A stretch of DNA of 47,276 nt from CAZKFA01 sp964551925 (lineage in GTDB: Bacteria; Cyanobacteriota; Vampirovibrionia; LMEP-6097): contig CAZKFA010000015.1 in the NCBI GenBank assembly GCA_964551925.1, forward strand, positions 1 through 47,276. The letters are read 5' to 3'. The notes under the pieces are model-generated. The model saw nothing but the letters and a program-made list of their open reading frames with translations, was not told the DNA's origin and made no database searches. Shown in pieces: positions 25,106 to 33,737 of this stretch (position 1 is its first letter; each line of letters opens with the position of its first letter). The translations under genes and the position numbers were made by a program.

Positions 25106-26111
25106 TATAAATACAAACCTTCAAATTCTCACCCTGTAACATTGATTCAAGCACTGCCTGTAATTGATTTAAAGGCGCAGTGGCAGTAATAAGATTAGAG
25201 ACATCAATAATTCCATTAGCAATAAAACTCAACGCCTCTTTAATATAGTATGGTGTATGATGAAAAACTCCAACTGTTCTTAATTCCTGATAATGAGCTT
25301 GATAAGTATCAAGTTCAATCTTAGAACCTAATTCGCAACCACCAAAAAAATTAACTAAACCACCTGGACGCACTAGCCCTAGCGCTTGCTGCCAAGTCTC
25401 TGGTTTACCAATGGCTTCTATCACCACATCTGCACCATAAGGTAAGAGCTGTTTCAATTGGGACAAATCACTAAACTCAATCACATAATCAGCTTGATTA
25501 GCTTTGGCTAAATCAAGTTTCAATTGAGAGCGCCCTAAAGCAAAGACCGTGATATCTTGAAGATATGATTTACACAGCTTAATAAAACATTGTCCAATAG
25601 CCCCCAAGCCAAGAACAACAACATTATCACCCGCTTTAATCTGAGACTTAACTAATCCATGCAAAGCAACAGCTAGAGTCTGAGTCATCGCTGCATGCTT
25701 ATAATCCAAGTCCCTGGAGAACTCATAGAGATTATGTTTGACGATATAAGCTGGAATAATAATTTGTTCGGCAAAAGAACCATTGAGATATTCTAAATGC
25801 TCACATAATTCAAACTCTTGCTTCTCACAAAAAAAACATTTATAACAAGGGGATGTATTTGCTGCAACCACTCTCATGCCAGCTCTAAATTTATCAGAGT
25901 TACTTGCAATGACATCACCAGAGAACTCATAACCAAAGCTTGACGGAATAGTTTTGATTAACTTCGGATGTCCACGTAGATAAGTTTTGACATCAGTACC
26001 ACCAGTGAGAGCAGCTCTGATATTAACCAATACCTCACCATCAGCCAAAGCTGGTAAACAAACTTCTTCAAGTCGTATATCTTTAGGTCCGTGGTATTGA
26101 TAACTTAACAC
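25098..26111 (-). CDS. Medium-chain dehydrogenase (zinc ADH family) lacking catalytic zinc ligands
   Basis: A 337-aa MDR-superfamily oxidoreductase: a GroES-like N-terminal domain, and a Rossmann domain with VVVLGLGAIGQCFIKLCK. The structural zinc site is complete (Cys89, 92, 95, 103). However, the usual catalytic Cys-Gly before Thr-Asp reads GGTD (Gly37) and the usual GHE motif reads GYE (Tyr61), so two normal catalytic-zinc ligands are absent. The substrate is unknown; relatives act on polyols or sugars. The start GTG at 26111 has TATAAT seven bases upstream. It overlaps the GT39 gene, hinting at a shared glycan-related role. Confidence 0.85.
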   Translation of the reverse strand: MLSYQYHGPKDIRLEEVCLPALADGEVLVNIRAALTGGTDVKTYLRGHPKLIKTIPSSFGYEFSGDVIASNSDKFRAGMRVVAANTSPCYKCFFCEKQEFELCEHLEYLNGSFAEQIIIPAYIVKHNLYEFSRDLDYKHAAMTQTLAVALHGLVKSQIKAGDNVVVLGLGAIGQCFIKLCKSYLQDITVFALGRSQLKLDLAKANQADYVIEFSDLSQLKQLLPYGADVVIEAIGKPETWQQALGLVRPGGLVNFFGGCELGSKIELDTYQAHYQELRTVGVFHHTPYYIKEALSFIANGIIDVSNLITATAPLNQLQAVLESMLQGENLKVCIYND

Positions 26112-26176
26112 TGTATGAATTATAACTGATTAATTCATTAGACTAGTCACATAATTTATTGATAAGTCATTCAAAA

Positions 26177-26352
26177 ACGAATTGAGGAGCTACTTTCATG
26201 GAGTCTTGAGTTTTTGTTAGCTAAAAACAGCAAAAATTGAACGGAGTAGGCAAAATTCGACGCTTTCGAACTTTTGCCGTAACGCAGTGAATATTTTTGC
26301 GCATTTTTAGCAACAAGAATCTCAACCGGAATGAAAGAGCTTCTCAATTCGT
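26177..26352. mobile_element. MITE-like palindromic element, copy 2 (inverted)
   Basis: About 176 bp, nearly identical to the reverse complement of the element at 11035-11209, with terminal inverted repeats GAATTGAGGAGCTACTTTC and GAAAGAGCTTCTCAATTC (one arm has lost a base). It fills most of the 310-bp spacer between the divergent dehydrogenase and DUF1611 genes. The rest of that spacer holds only promoter-like sequence. Confidence 0.85.
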
Positions 26353-26421
26353 AAATAAATTGGATAACCTTTGCAGTTATGAATAAATGACAAGCATCTA
26401 AAAGTATTATAAAATACTACC

Positions 26422-27528
26422 GTGAACTTCGATTTTATTAACCAAATCCTAACTCCACAAACGACACCACTTAGCATCTTAGCAGAGGGATATTTTGGCA
26501 CGCGCCACGCCAAGACAGCTTATGGTGTAATGCGTTACAGTAATTATCCAATTCATTCAGTGATAGATTCTAGCAAAGCTGGGCAGAGTGTAGCAGAACT
26601 GGCTCAAGTCAAATCCAAACTCCTTGTCAGCGCCAGCTTAACAGAGGCTTGTGAAGAAAGCAAACCCAAAGCCTTACTACTAGGTATCGCTCCCATTGGT
26701 GGCGAACTTCCAGAATCTTGGATAGCAATTCTCAAAGAAGCTATCACTAACGGAATTCATATTATTAATGGCTTACATTATTTTCTCAACGATAATCAAG
26801 AACTCAAAAAACTAGCAATCAAACATGATGTGATTCTTTGGGACGTACGCGATCCATATATCTACACAGCAAGCGCCAAACAAAGTGTCGCCAAACAAAC
26901 TCAGAGACCCGATCGTACTAAGGTTATCACTACCGTTGGTAGTGATTGTAGCGTTGGCAAAATGTGTTGCGCACTAGAACTGCATCAAGAAGTGCTACGT
27001 CAAGGTTACAAATCAAGCTTCTTGGCTACAGGACAGACTGGAATTATTATTAGTAATTTTGGTATACCTTTAGATAGAATCATTGGTGATTTCATGGCTG
27101 GTTCAATAGAGAATGCAATCAACGAGATTATCGACAGAGACAATCCACAGTTTATTTTTGTCGAAGGACAAGGATCATTATTACACCCTGGATATTCTGG
27201 AGTAACCTTATCTCTACTACATGGTTCCAATCCAAACGCCATGGTACTTTGCCATAAACCAGATAACGAGAAGATTCAAGGCGGCTATGAAGTCCTGATT
27301 CCATCAATGATAGAACTAATCAACATCTACGAGAATGCTGCAACATGGACAGCAACAGACAGCATCAAAAGAGCAAGAGTATTAGGAGTCTCACTCAATA
27401 CTTCTAGCTATGATGAGAGTACAGCTAGAATGCAGGTCAAACAAATTGAACTTGAGACTGAGCTTGCAGTAACTGATTCTATTCGTTTCGGAGTGAGTAA
27501 TATAGTAAAGGAACTTCTCAAAATATGA
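26422..27528 (+). CDS. DUF1611-family P-loop protein
   Basis: A 368-aa protein of the DUF1611 family: an N-terminal Rossmann-like domain (ILAEGYFGTRHAKTAYGVMR) and a C-terminal P-loop domain (VGSDCSVGKMCCALEL near residue 174, then TGQTGIIISNFGIPLDRIIGDF and FVEGQGSLLHPGYSG). The biochemical activity is not established. It overlaps the dipeptide epimerase by four bases, an association seen in other bacteria, so it probably acts with it in handling cell-wall-derived or amino-acid ligands. The start is GTG at 26422, with TATAAA 8 bases upstream. Confidence 0.88.
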   Translation: MNFDFINQILTPQTTPLSILAEGYFGTRHAKTAYGVMRYSNYPIHSVIDSSKAGQSVAELAQVKSKLLVSASLTEACEESKPKALLLGIAPIGGELPESWIAILKEAITNGIHIINGLHYFLNDNQELKKLAIKHDVILWDVRDPYIYTASAKQSVAKQTQRPDRTKVITTVGSDCSVGKMCCALELHQEVLRQGYKSSFLATGQTGIIISNFGIPLDRIIGDFMAGSIENAINEIIDRDNPQFIFVEGQGSLLHPGYSGVTLSLLHGSNPNAMVLCHKPDNEKIQGGYEVLIPSMIELINIYENAATWTATDSIKRARVLGVSLNTSSYDESTARMQVKQIELETELAVTDSIRFGVSNIVKELLKI

Positions 27529-28544
27529 AATTAAGTTTTGAGTTGTTAGAACTTCCTCTTGAATTTACTTTCACTATTTCTCGCAGCTCAAGCACTCATG
27601 CTAAGACCATCCTAGTCAAACTCGAACATGAAGAGTACATAGCTTACGGCGAAGCAGTTTTCACAAAATTCTACGGTGAAGATGAAAATACGGTTAGCGA
27701 TTTCTACCAAAACCTCATATCAGAAAAAACACTTGAGAATCTCAATCCTTTTGACATAGTAGAATTCGAAAGACTTATGTCAAAGTATAACGGCAATACG
27801 GCTGCTAAAGCTGGGCTAGATATCGCTCTCTATGACTTACGTGGCAGGATATTAGGCGTGCCAGTTTATAGGCTTTTTGATTTGGACCCACAGCAATGTC
27901 CTAAGACTTCTTATACTATCGGTATCGCAGATATAGACACGATTACGACCAAAGTACAAACTGCTCTCAGTCGCGGTTACGATATACTCAAAGTCAAACT
28001 CGGCACTAAAGAAGACTTAGAGACAATAAAACATATTCGCAAGCTTGCCCCTGATGCCACTATTAGAGTTGATGCCAATGCTGCTTGGGACTTGGCTAGC
28101 GCCATGGATATTATACAGCGTATAGTAAAATATAATATAGAATTTGTTGAAGAGCCACTCACATTAGGATCCCCAGAATCAGCCTACCAAGAGCTTTATA
28201 AGAATAGCCCATTACCTTTAATGGCAGATGAAAGCTGTCATACATCTAAAGACATAGAGCATTGCGCCAAATATTTTCATATGATTAATATCAAACAAGG
28301 CAAAGCCGGCGGCATCACCGAAGCTATGCGCACTATCAACGCTGCTCATAATCATGGCTTGAAAATTATGCTTGGCTGCTTCACTGAGACTTCTATTTCG
28401 ATAGCGGCACTTGCTCATATCAGTCCATTAGTAGATTACGCTGATCTTGATGGCAGCTTATTATTAGCAAAGGATCCTTACAAAATTAATCTCTTCAACG
28501 GCAATCAGATAGTACTTCCTAACAGACCGGGCTTGGGCTTATAA
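27525..28544 (+). CDS. L-Ala-D/L-Glu-type dipeptide epimerase (enolase superfamily)
   Basis: A 339-aa muconate-lactonising-enzyme-subgroup enolase. Catalytic and metal residues are visible in order: ILKVKLG (acid/base Lys), IRVDANAAWD (metal Asp), FVEEPL (metal Glu), LMADESCH (metal Asp) and INIKQGKAGGI (second Lys), then GCFTETSISI and YADLDGS with the DxD substrate-binding feature of dipeptide epimerases. Known members epimerise L-Ala-D-Glu from peptidoglycan turnover. It forms an operon with the DUF1611 gene. Palindrome copy 5 (28108-28128) lies in the coding sequence, giving DIIQRIVKYN. It abuts the convergent peptidase gene. Confidence 0.9.
   Translation: MKLSFELLELPLEFTFTISRSSSTHAKTILVKLEHEEYIAYGEAVFTKFYGEDENTVSDFYQNLISEKTLENLNPFDIVEFERLMSKYNGNTAAKAGLDIALYDLRGRILGVPVYRLFDLDPQQCPKTSYTIGIADIDTITTKVQTALSRGYDILKVKLGTKEDLETIKHIRKLAPDATIRVDANAAWDLASAMDIIQRIVKYNIEFVEEPLTLGSPESAYQELYKNSPLPLMADESCHTSKDIEHCAKYFHMINIKQGKAGGITEAMRTINAAHNHGLKIMLGCFTETSISIAALAHISPLVDYADLDGSLLLAKDPYKINLFNGNQIVLPNRPGLGL
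28108..28128. repeat. Palindrome copy 5, inside the epimerase gene
   Basis: Core TATACAGCGTATA, identical to copy 1 in its core. It encodes part of DIIQRIVKYN and does not disturb the frame. Confidence 0.65.
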
Positions 28545-30292
28545 TTAAACGACAGGCTCTTCCTTTGCGCGCTCCAAGGCTTTCTCAGCCTCAGTCAATT
28601 CAAGAACTGGTGGTGGTGATGCTGGCACGTTCAACTTAGTCTCAATAATATCGTTATTCAAATTACCGAAATGTATAAGATGCTCATCATTATTCTTAGG
28701 GAAAGTTACAAAACCATTAGTACTATTATTAGTCCACTGCCAGCCCAATCCCTGAAAGCCCANNNNNNNNNNNNNNNNNNNNNNNNNNNNNNNNNNNNNN
28801 NNNNNNNNNNNNNNNNNNNNNNNNNNNNNNNNNNNNNNNNNNNNNNNNNNNNNNNNNNNNNNACAAAACCATTAGTACTATTATTAGTCCACTGCCAGCC
28901 CAATCCCTGAAAGCCCATCGCTATAATACTTGTATCGTTAGCAACTGGGCGTCCATTAGCATTATCATCTGATCGTCTTTGTGCCACACCTTCTTGAATC
29001 CAAGAAGCTACGTTACGAGCAAAGCCACCATTACTACAAGAATTAAAATTAACCTCTATAGTACCAGCACGCCCTAGATCATAACCCATTTGTACAAATT
29101 TGCTTCTATCATAGCCATCCAGCGAACCCGCTTGGCCACCAGCTCCCAGCAAGGCACTAGAGCCACTGCCATGAGCATTAACATTAAGAGTTACTCTATA
29201 ATTATCAACACCAGATGCTTTGGTTTGCTCTCCGATAAAATTCGTGTACCTAAATAAAGAATCATCATTACCTTCAATAACATTGTAGGCAACATTCTGA
29301 GCTCCAGGAACTGCACTTAAACCAAAACGATCTCGCATCTCACTTAATTGAGCTGCTTGCTTGCCAGATTCAGCAGAGGTGAATACACCATTGAAATCCG
29401 CTTTAGGTCTAGGAATCAAATCAACTACAAAAGCAAGAGCAGGTGTTTTGCCATTATTGGCTTCTTTAAAATCTCGAACTTGCCCTTGTAGTCCTTGTAA
29501 GAATTCTATTGACTTATAGCTTTGGTAGAAAGATCTACCACTAGCAGCGTAGAAACTTGTAACATCATTGTATTGATTAAGCTTAGCCAAAGCTTGATCT
29601 CCATTACCACCACCGGCTTGTACTAAATCATAGAAACGCGATCGATTATCTCGTCTATTAGTTGAATCATCATGAATAAAATCAAAATTACCAGATCTAA
29701 CCTGTTCTTCACTTAGCTTGTAATGCGCTGCTACAGCCAAGGTCCAAGGATCCTGGATACCCATATCACGATAAGGTTTGATCGCATCAGCCATTGCTTG
29801 AGCATTGTTACCATAGGACTTAGACGCATACATGCTCACAAATCCCCAACTTCTATCATCCATATCAACAGCAGCAGGCTTGCCTAGAACCTTAGGTGCT
29901 TCTGATCCAAAGAAATATCCAGAAAACAATGCGCTACCACCGCCCGTCGGACTAGCTGTCTGTCTATCAGTGCCGCCTATCGCTCTATTAAAACTATCCC
30001 AGCCACTACCAGTACTACCACCAGTGCCACCCAAAGCTAATCCTCCAGCTGCTCCTGAGACTCCACCACCAGAATAAAAAGGTGATTGCATTGGCGGAAA
30101 AATTCCATTAAGCCTAGCTCCTAAAGTAGCTTGAATAGAGGCATTTGTTGGGTTATTAGGATGATTGGCGTAAGCAACCATATCTTCAGAATCAGTATCT
30201 GAGTCTTTTTTTACTTTACCAAGCTTACTATCGCGTTTCTCAACAGCCTCAAAATTAGCAATAGCTGCTTTAATAGCTTTGCTTAAACTCAT
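28545..30292 (-). CDS. Probable caspase-like (clan CD) cysteine peptidase, orphan
   Basis: The gene crosses a false gap (28763-28862); with the 155 duplicated bases removed it encodes 530 aa. The N-terminal 130 residues are Gly/Ser-rich and look disordered. Residues about 285-465 look like a clan CD fold: strand ALAFVVDLIP, strand RVTLNVNAHGSGSSAL with His374, strand TIEVNFNSCSNGGFA with Cys419, and TSIIAMGFQGLGW. A hydrophobic strand ending His-Gly, then another ending Ser-Cys some 45 residues on, is the catalytic dyad layout of caspases, clostripain and C80 peptidases. No signal peptide is seen. The ATG overlaps the stop of the upstream Pro-rich gene by one base. Family and activity are inferred from motifs only. 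Confidence 0.6.
28708..28917. other. False assembly gap (55-bp contig overlap)
   Basis: 28708-28762 equals 28863-28917. Removing 155 bases leaves the peptidase-like gene as 531 whole codons. Confidence 0.9.
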
Positions 30293-31097
30293 TATTCCTC
30301 TTTCTCCACTTTTGGTGGTGGGATTTCTACTTTCGGTGTTTCCACTGGCTCTGGGGTTTTAGCAGTTTCATCAACAGGTTTAGTTGAATCAGTCGGTTTA
30401 TCAGACTCTGTTACCGGCGTATCTTTCTCTGGGGTCTTCTTACCGCCTTCTGATGGTGGCTTCTCTGCTTGCCAAGGATTAGCTCCACTTGGTGGAGTTC
30501 TATCACCACCACTTGGTGGCGTGCCTCCCTGCGGTACTCCACAACCACCTCCTGGGCAACCTCCGCCACCACCACCACCGCCTTGACTTTTTTGTGCTAC
30601 TGGCGCTGAAGGTGATTGAGCTCCAAAACTCGGCCAAGCTGCTGCTGGTTGACTAGGAATATAAGGCGTCTGGTTTGGATTAGTTGGAAGAATTGGAAAA
30701 TTTGAATANNNNNNNNNNNNNNNNNNNNNNNNNNNNNNNNNNNNNNNNNNNNNNNNNNNNNNNNNNNNNNNNNNNNNNNNNNNNNNNNNNNNNNNNNNNN
30801 NNNNNNNNTAGGAATATAAGGCGTCTGGTTTGGATTAGTTGGAAGAATTGGAAAATTTGAATACGGTGTAGGAATAGGACCACGTGCCAAAGTCGCATCT
30901 AACCTTGAAGAATTAGAACCCGAAACCTCTCTCACTGGTCCAGCACTATTAGCTCCGGCATCAACAATTTCTGCGTCACCGTCTTTCTTATCAGTTTCAG
31001 AGCTAGTTTTGACAGATCTTGTTGTAGCAGACTTAACCGTACTAACATTTGTCGCTGTCGTAGACGTGCCTCTAATTGAATTATTATCTGTGCCCAT
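30292..31097 (-). CDS. Pro/Gly-rich low-complexity protein, partner of the caspase-like protein
   Basis: After removing the false gap at 30709-30808 the gene encodes 216 aa in one frame. The product is Ser/Thr-rich at the N-terminus (SIRGTSTTATNVST), then Pro-rich, then has an eight-glycine run and a Cys-containing CPGGGCG motif, and ends in Pro/Glu/Lys-rich sequence (TPEPVETPKVEIPPP). No folded domain or signal peptide is recognised. Its TAA overlaps the ATG of the peptidase-like gene (TAATG), so the two are translationally coupled and probably work together, for example as substrate, scaffold or inhibitor; this is inference. Confidence 0.65.
30654..30863. other. False assembly gap (55-bp contig overlap)
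   Basis: 30654-30708 equals 30809-30863. Removing 155 bases leaves 217 whole codons in the Pro/Gly-rich gene. Confidence 0.9.
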
Positions 31098-31154
31098 TTT
31101 GACTTCCTTTTAAGTCCCGTAAGCCTTATAACATATAGAGATTAAGGTTTAGTT

Positions 31155-31281
31155 AAGGTTGGTTGCCCCAAAATCGCCCATAGCTGCGTTATGCTCACTC
31201 CTCCTTGCTTATGTACGTTTAGTACACTGCGCTTCGTCGTCGTTTCACAAGCCTTGCTCTGAACGATTTTGGAGCAACCTT
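31155..31281. repeat. Second type of palindromic intergenic element
   Basis: A 127-bp element in the 273-bp spacer before rpmI, bounded by AAGGTTGGTTGCCCCAAAATCG-type and CGATTTTGGAGCAACCTT ends that are complementary apart from a few bases. Its interior is richer in GC than its surroundings (CTGCGCTTCGTCGTCG). It is unrelated in sequence to the element at 11035 and encodes nothing visible. Confidence 0.65.
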
Positions 31282-31352
31282 GACTGGTCTAAAATTGTTA
31301 AACTCAAATTAATTTCCCCTAAATAGCTAGTATCAACGCGAATAATTCCTGC

Positions 31353-31358
31353 TACAAT
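31353..31358 (+). promoter_or_regulatory. -10 box of rpmI-rplT
   Basis: TACAAT lies 12 bases before the rpmI ATG, with no Shine-Dalgarno between. No long leader such as the L20-binding leader of some other bacteria fits in this space if this is the promoter. Confidence 0.45.
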
Positions 31359-31370
31359 ACTTTATCTGTT

Positions 31371-31583
31371 ATGCCTAAGCAAAAAACCAATAAATCAGCC
31401 AAAAAAAGATTCAAATTAACCGGTACTGGTAAGTTGAGTTACAAAAAGTCTGGTATTAAACACTTGAATGGCCATATGTCAGCCAAGCGCAAACTTAGGT
31501 TAAGAAGACCAGAAGGATCAGTTGATGATTCAGTTTTAGATAGAAATCTAAGAATGTTTCCATACAGAAAATACGCAAGGTAA
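31371..31583 (+). CDS. rpmI: 50S ribosomal protein L35
   Basis: A 70-aa basic protein of normal length, with the L35 pattern MPKQKTNKSAKKRFKLTGTGK and a C-terminal RNLRMFPYRKYAR. It is a component of the large ribosomal subunit. rplT follows after 5 bp. The usual upstream partner infC (IF3) is absent: a palindromic element and the Pro-rich gene lie there instead. Confidence 0.97.
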   Translation: MPKQKTNKSAKKRFKLTGTGKLSYKKSGIKHLNGHMSAKRKLRLRRPEGSVDDSVLDRNLRMFPYRKYAR

Positions 31584-31588
31584 AAATT

Positions 31589-31933
31589 ATGAGAGTCAAA
31601 AGAGGCAATGTTAATAGAAATAAACACAAAAAGGTTCTTAAACTAACAAAGGGCTACAAGGGTAGTCGCAGTAAGATCTTTGTGGCAGCGATGCAAGCAA
31701 TGATGCATGGTCTCAAAAGATCATACAAACACCGTCGTCAGAAGAAAAGAGATATGCGCGCACTTTGGATCCAAAGAATCAATGCTGCAGCTAGAGAGTA
31801 TGGTGTATCTTACAGCCGCTTAATGGACACTCTTAATAAAGCTGGCGTAGAAGTCAATCGTAAATTACTTGCTGAATTAGCAGTTACTGACAAAGCAGCA
31901 TTTGCTTCTTTCGTTGGTTTGGCGACTAAGTAG
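31589..31933 (+). CDS. rplT: 50S ribosomal protein L20
   Basis: A 114-aa protein of standard length: MRVKRGNVNRNKHKKVLKLT, GYKGSRSKIF, RSYKHRRQKKRDMRALWIQRIN and SYSRLMDTLNKAGVEVNRK are characteristic of L20, which helps early 23S rRNA folding. It ends one base before the convergent MurT-like gene, with no visible terminator between. Confidence 0.97.
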   Translation: MRVKRGNVNRNKHKKVLKLTKGYKGSRSKIFVAAMQAMMHGLKRSYKHRRQKKRDMRALWIQRINAAAREYGVSYSRLMDTLNKAGVEVNRKLLAELAVTDKAAFASFVGLATK

Positions 31934-31934
31934 C

Positions 31935-33394
31935 TTATATCCCAAATCCCATTTTGTTTAGCTCTAATAGAGCCGTATAAGTTGGCAAAACAAAAAGGTT
32001 AGAATCCTTACTAGCAGAAGATTCCAGAGCCTTGGTGACTTCTGGTTCTATAATTATTTGTTCTGGTTTCAAACCAGCATATTTCAAGCGTAACGCCATA
32101 TCATAAGCACGCGAACCGCTACAAGTTATAGTGCCACCGGTTTGTAATAATTCAAACTTAGCATCCCAGAGCCAAGAAACATCACGCCCATCAGCATAAT
32201 TATCATTGATGACAATTAAATAATTAGCATTCTTCTGGCCTTTAAGAAGCTTAAGAACTTCAGTACAGCCAGTTGGATTTTTGATCAAGAATACTTTATA
32301 GCTAGAATCCTTATACTGAACCGTTTCCGAACGCCCAAACAAAGAGTGATAATCTTCAATACCACGAGCAATAATCTCTAAGCTAATCCCCTGCACAAAA
32401 GCTGAACAAGCAGCTGCAACCGCGTTATAAACATTATAGACACCAGGCACAGGAATAGTTAAATCAACAGTCTTACCATCTAAAGAAGTTAGGCGGATCA
32501 AAGTGATGTTAATATCCTTATGCAGAATCCTTGCTTCAAGTATTGGTGGATGATTACTATACACTGTATAATCATTCTCCAAATTATCAATAGCATCAAA
32601 AGAATCTTGAATAAGCTTGTAATAAACAAACTGCAACTGTTCATTTGGTTCAATTAAATCACGAATACCAACAACCTTATTGTCATCGGCATTCAGAATC
32701 ACAGCTATTTTCTTATCACTACTTCGAGCTAGTTTCTCAATCCCTCTAGCTATAAGCCTTTGAGTCGCGTCAACCTCACCAAACCTATCTAATTGATCAC
32801 GATAAATATTAGTCACCGTAATACTGCGCGGCTTAAGATCGACAGCAATTTTATCAAGTGCTGCTTCATCTACTTCAAAGACATAATCATGAGTAGTAAG
32901 TTTATTAAAATGATTAGTTGAACGAATCAACTCCGAAACAATTCCATAATCTAAGTTCGCTCCAATATCATTACAAATGAGGCTTGTAGNNNNNNNNNNN
33001 NNNNNNNNNNNNNNNNNNNNNNNNNNNNNNNNNNNNNNNNNNNNNNNNNNNNNNNNNNNNNNNNNNNNNNNNNNNNNNNNNNNNNNNNNGAAACAATTCC
33101 ATAATCTAAGTTCGCTCCAATATCATTACAAATGAGGCTTGTAGCCAAATCATTCATAGCCTTCTTATACTGCCTACATATAGACTTAAGCATGCCTGTA
33201 GTAGTACTTTTGCCATTAGTACCAGTAACAAAAAAAGACAGATTATATTTCTCCGCGTTCAATTCTTCAGCAAAATGCTTCAATAAATTAGGATTCAATC
33301 TCAAAGCCAATCTACCAGGGAAGCTCGAGGCTTTACCTAAGCGAAGTGCCTTAATTAAGACTGTTGATAATTTTGCTAAATATATTTCTAACAT
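31935..33394 (-). CDS. murT: MurT-like Mur ligase (lipid II isoglutaminyl synthase subunit)
   Basis: After removing the false gap (32990-33089) this is a 434-aa Mur-ligase-family protein. The P-loop FVTGTNGKSTTTGML is at about 56-70, a central ligase domain includes VPGVYNVYNAVAAACSAF and FGRSETVQ, and the C-terminal DUF1727-type domain has KNPTGCTEVL and INDNYADGRDVSWLWDAKFE. MurT with GatD amidates D-Glu in lipid II. The four-Cys zinc ribbon common in MurT is missing, and GatD is not adjacent: the HIT gene lies directly upstream and rplT downstream. Palindrome copy 6 (32554-32574) lies where the ribbon would be expected. Confidence 0.85.
32554..32574. repeat. Palindrome copy 6, inside the murT-like gene
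   Basis: Core TATACACTGTATA. It is read as part of NDYTVYSNHPP, a different frame from the copies in the GT39 and epimerase genes. Confidence 0.65.
32935..33144. other. False assembly gap (55-bp contig overlap)
   Basis: 32935-32989 equals 33090-33144. Removing 155 bases joins the two murT pieces into 435 whole codons. Confidence 0.9.
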
Positions 33395-33395
33395 T

Positions 33396-33737
33396 TCACC
33401 CCGGTGGCCAGTTGTGTTTACGCCCTGCTAATAAGTGTAAATGCAGATGAAACACTGTCTGTCCCGCATCAGCCCCAGTATTAATTACAGTTCGATAAGA
33501 TTCTATCCCTTCTTGTTTAGCAATAGTAGGCACAGCAAGAAGTAAGTCACCCAATAAATCTTTATCATTTAGCTGAAAATCATTCAAGTCTTTATAATGC
33601 ATCTTCGGCACTATCAATAAATGAACAGGACTAGCGGGATGAAGATCCTTAAAGGCAATAACTGAATCACTCTCATAGATTTTTGTACAAGGGATTTCAC
33701 CAGCTACTATTTTACAGAAGATACAGTCGATACTCAT
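33396..33737 (-). CDS. HIT-family nucleotide-binding hydrolase (HinT-like)
   Basis: A 113-aa protein of standard HinT length. It has CIFCKIVAGEIPCTKIYE at the N-terminus, HLLIVPKMHY, and the histidine triad HLHLHLLAGR near the C-terminus. HinT proteins hydrolyse purine nucleoside phosphoramidates. It overlaps fabD by four bases and is separated from murT by one, so it sits in the recJ-fabD-HIT-murT run. Confidence 0.95.
   Translation of the reverse strand: MSIDCIFCKIVAGEIPCTKIYESDSVIAFKDLHPASPVHLLIVPKMHYKDLNDFQLNDKDLLGDLLLAVPTIAKQEGIESYRTVINTGADAGQTVFHLHLHLLAGRKHNWPPG

Noticed and set aside
9085..33144. 55-bp direct repeats around runs of N read as transposon target duplications or true tandem repeats
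   Set aside because: All four are exactly 55 bp with exactly 100 N between, and collapsing them restores reading frames, so they are contig overlaps.
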